From the IMG/VR virus record IMGVR_UViG_3300025910_000020, positions 1-38,527 of that record: a DNA stretch of 38,527 bases; one strand, 5' to 3'. Positions 37,000 through 38,527 of the stretch are shown here, piece after piece. A model generated the notes under the pieces. That model did not search any database and had not been told where the DNA came from. It worked only from the letters and a program-made list of their open reading frames with translations. The position numbers and the translations under genes were made by a program. This DNA is from a virus. Each line of letters begins with the position of its first letter. Within the stretch, counting starts at the first letter, position 1.

Positions 37000-37313
37000 G
37001 GCCGCAGATCCACCAGTCTCATGTTCAACCGGATGCCCACAGGACCCTCCAGAATGCCCTGGGCGGCCTCCAAAGTCAGGCAGCCGGACTGGACTACCCT
37101 ACCCGTGGTTTCCTGCACCCACCAGAGCTTGTAGTGCTTCTCACCCAAATCGGGAAATTTTACCGGATAGAACCCCCCGCAGACTTCGCAGATGGGGTCC
37201 CAGCCAGTTGACGAGTGATAGCCGCGTGCATAGCAGACTTCCCAGGACTCGAGCCGGTCCTCGGCTGTGACTGGAATGGCCTCGTTGTGCTGCTCTACCC
37301 ATCGGTCGGTCAT
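36996..37313 (-). CDS. Small protein with zinc knuckle
   Basis: 105 residues from ATG 37313 (ATGA overlap). YARGYHSSTGWDPICEVCGG has a CxxC pair; FPDLGEKHYKLWWVQETTGR and AAQGILEGPVGIRLNMRLVD follow. Alpha/beta; unknown function. Confidence 0.7.
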   Translation of the reverse strand: MTDRWVEQHNEAIPVTAEDRLESWEVCYARGYHSSTGWDPICEVCGGFYPVKFPDLGEKHYKLWWVQETTGRVVQSGCLTLEAAQGILEGPVGIRLNMRLVDLRP

Positions 37314-37600
37314 TGCCTTGCCTCCGCGGCCTTGCGCGTGTGCTCCATGAGCCAAGCCGGAATGTCCTGATCCGTCCTCAGGAGGTACTGCGCGAGGCTG
37401 TCCTTACCGTCGAAGAAGTTATCCAGGAGCTTCATGGCCAGATCGCCCCGGCATACCCTCGTAACCTCAGGACCGTTCTGCTCTGTTCCCTCCGGTTGGG
37501 CGTAAAGCCCTCCCTCGGATTCACTGAGATCCTTTCCACCTTCTCTGCGTAGGGTGTACTCGATGTGGTCGATGTTGCAGATGTAGCCCTCTCGTCTCAC
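37310..37600 (-). CDS. Small hypothetical protein
   Basis: 96 residues from GTG 37600 (GTGA overlap). It starts MRREGYICNIDHIEYTLRRE; the C-terminal half (AMKLLDNFFDGKDSLAQYLL) is helical. No metal site. Unknown. Confidence 0.65.
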   Translation of the reverse strand: MRREGYICNIDHIEYTLRREGGKDLSESEGGLYAQPEGTEQNGPEVTRVCRGDLAMKLLDNFFDGKDSLAQYLLRTDQDIPAWLMEHTRKAAEARQ

Positions 37601-37788
37601 TTGTCCATTCTCCAGATGAGTTGACGCTGAAGCCGCTTGCGGAGAGCCTCCCGGTATTCCCGTTGACCAAGATCGGCCCTCTCATCCAATTCACGCATGT
37701 GCCGCATGGCATCAGAGATGGCTGCGCTGTAACCCCAATTGTAGCCACGTAGCTCAATCTGGTCTTCGGTCTTAGGAGATGGCTTCAT
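37597..37788 (-). CDS. Small helical basic protein
   Basis: 63 residues starting MKPSPKTEDQIELRGYNWGY; the remainder (AMRHMRELDERADLGQREYR) is a charged helix. Overlaps both neighbours as ATGA/GTGA. Not recognised. Confidence 0.7.
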   Translation of the reverse strand: MKPSPKTEDQIELRGYNWGYSAAISDAMRHMRELDERADLGQREYREALRKRLQRQLIWRMDK

Positions 37789-37949
37789 CGTCCCTCCGCT
37801 TTGGCTATGGCCACATCAATAAGTCGCATTTCGGGGCTGTTCTTCTCATAGATATCCCAACCCGGCTCACCATGAAGAGCCGCTATTGTCTCCCTTGCTT
37901 TGTATAGTGCTTCCAAAAGATCAGCAATCAAGTCAAGATGGGATCTCAT
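37785..37949 (-). CDS. Small helical protein
   Basis: 54 residues, starting MRSHLDLIADLLEALYKARE and ending IDVAIAKAEGR. ATG overlaps the upstream stop (ATGA), and the end overlaps the next ATG. It resembles short helical phage proteins that accompany the AAPxLLEAL family (neighbour upstream). Unknown. Confidence 0.7.
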   Translation of the reverse strand: MRSHLDLIADLLEALYKARETIAALHGEPGWDIYEKNSPEMRLIDVAIAKAEGR

Positions 37950-38199
37950 TGGCCCCCCGCTTTAGCAAGCACACGATCTGCATCTAAGACAAGTTCTACG
38001 TGATCTTCGGAGCAGGCTCCTCCAGAACCATGAGCTTCCCGACAATCCACAAACCGCCTAAGTACCTCATGCAACTCCGGCGCAGCCGCGATCAAGTGCG
38101 CGTTGGCCTTGGAGCACCAAGGAAGATGAGCTACCTTCCCCTCTCCGTCGTACACATCCCAGGCGTTAGGATCGTTCGGAGCCTGACGGACTTCCCACG

Positions 38200-38203
<4 letters not shown>
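37946..38203 (-). CDS. Small protein of the AAPxLLEAL-type family
   Basis: 85 residues from GTG 38203 (GTGA overlap with the Ala-rich gene). It contains NAHLIAAAPELHEVLRRFVD, similar to the motif of the 35454-35738 protein, and a C-terminal CSEDHVELVLDADRVLAKAG. The fold is likely a short alpha/beta unit. Function unknown. Confidence 0.7.

Positions 38204-38527
<324 letters not shown>

Overview
The window looks like a complete or nearly complete genome of an uncultured podovirus with a P22-type head and tail-attachment module. The evidence is a contiguous set on the minus strand: small and large terminase, a 726-residue P22 gp1-like portal, a scaffold-like protein, a P22 gp5-like coat protein, a gp4-like head-tail adaptor and a gp10-like packaged-DNA stabilisation protein, followed by ejection-type proteins and a tail fibre. 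Two ends of one Ala-rich reading frame lie at the two ends of the window, inside a GGC/GTC/GTA repeat tract, so the molecule is probably circular or circularly permuted and was cut in the repeat. The host cannot be named. A lipoprotein signal and a spanin-like protein suggest a Gram-negative-type envelope.

Layout, in the direction of transcription (minus strand, falling coordinates). (a) About 1037 to 1, continuing at 38527 down to 36793: an accessory operon of small proteins behind a sigma70-like promoter at 1044-1072; it includes the Ala-rich repeat protein across the ends. (b) 36796 down to 30434: a second promoter, a leader of about 330 nt with a strongly structured RNA (36450-36598), an SSB-like protein, a NinB-like recombination protein split by a frameshift, two HTH proteins and many tiny zinc-ribbon and one-TM proteins. 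(c) 30393 down to 24300: a promoter, NinG-like HNH protein, M15 peptidase endolysin, a Pro/Thr-linker secreted protein, small membrane proteins, a spanin-like protein, a TPM-domain lipoprotein and a holin-like protein. (d) 24299 down to 3391: packaging, accessory virion proteins (a secreted propeller, a LamG domain), portal, scaffold, coat, tail accessory factors, GNAT, ejection proteins, tail fibre. (e) 2488-3394: two paralogous membrane-protein genes on the plus strand, the only convincing plus-strand genes. (f) 2349-1137: small and partly doubtful genes.

Genes are packed with ATGA, GTGA, TAATG and TGATG overlaps, and this style was used to choose starts and to find about twenty genes below 60 codons. 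A striking share of these encode CxxC...CxxC microproteins. I recognise no DNA polymerase, helicase, primase, RNA polymerase, integrase or tRNA, so replication probably relies on the host, or on unrecognised small proteins. Several genes carry a frameshift or in-frame stop (NinB-like, 30633-30826, 24840-25097, 1638-1766, perhaps the SSB-like tail). These may be sequencing or assembly errors, or real decay or recoding. All functions come from reading the sequence; no database search was run.
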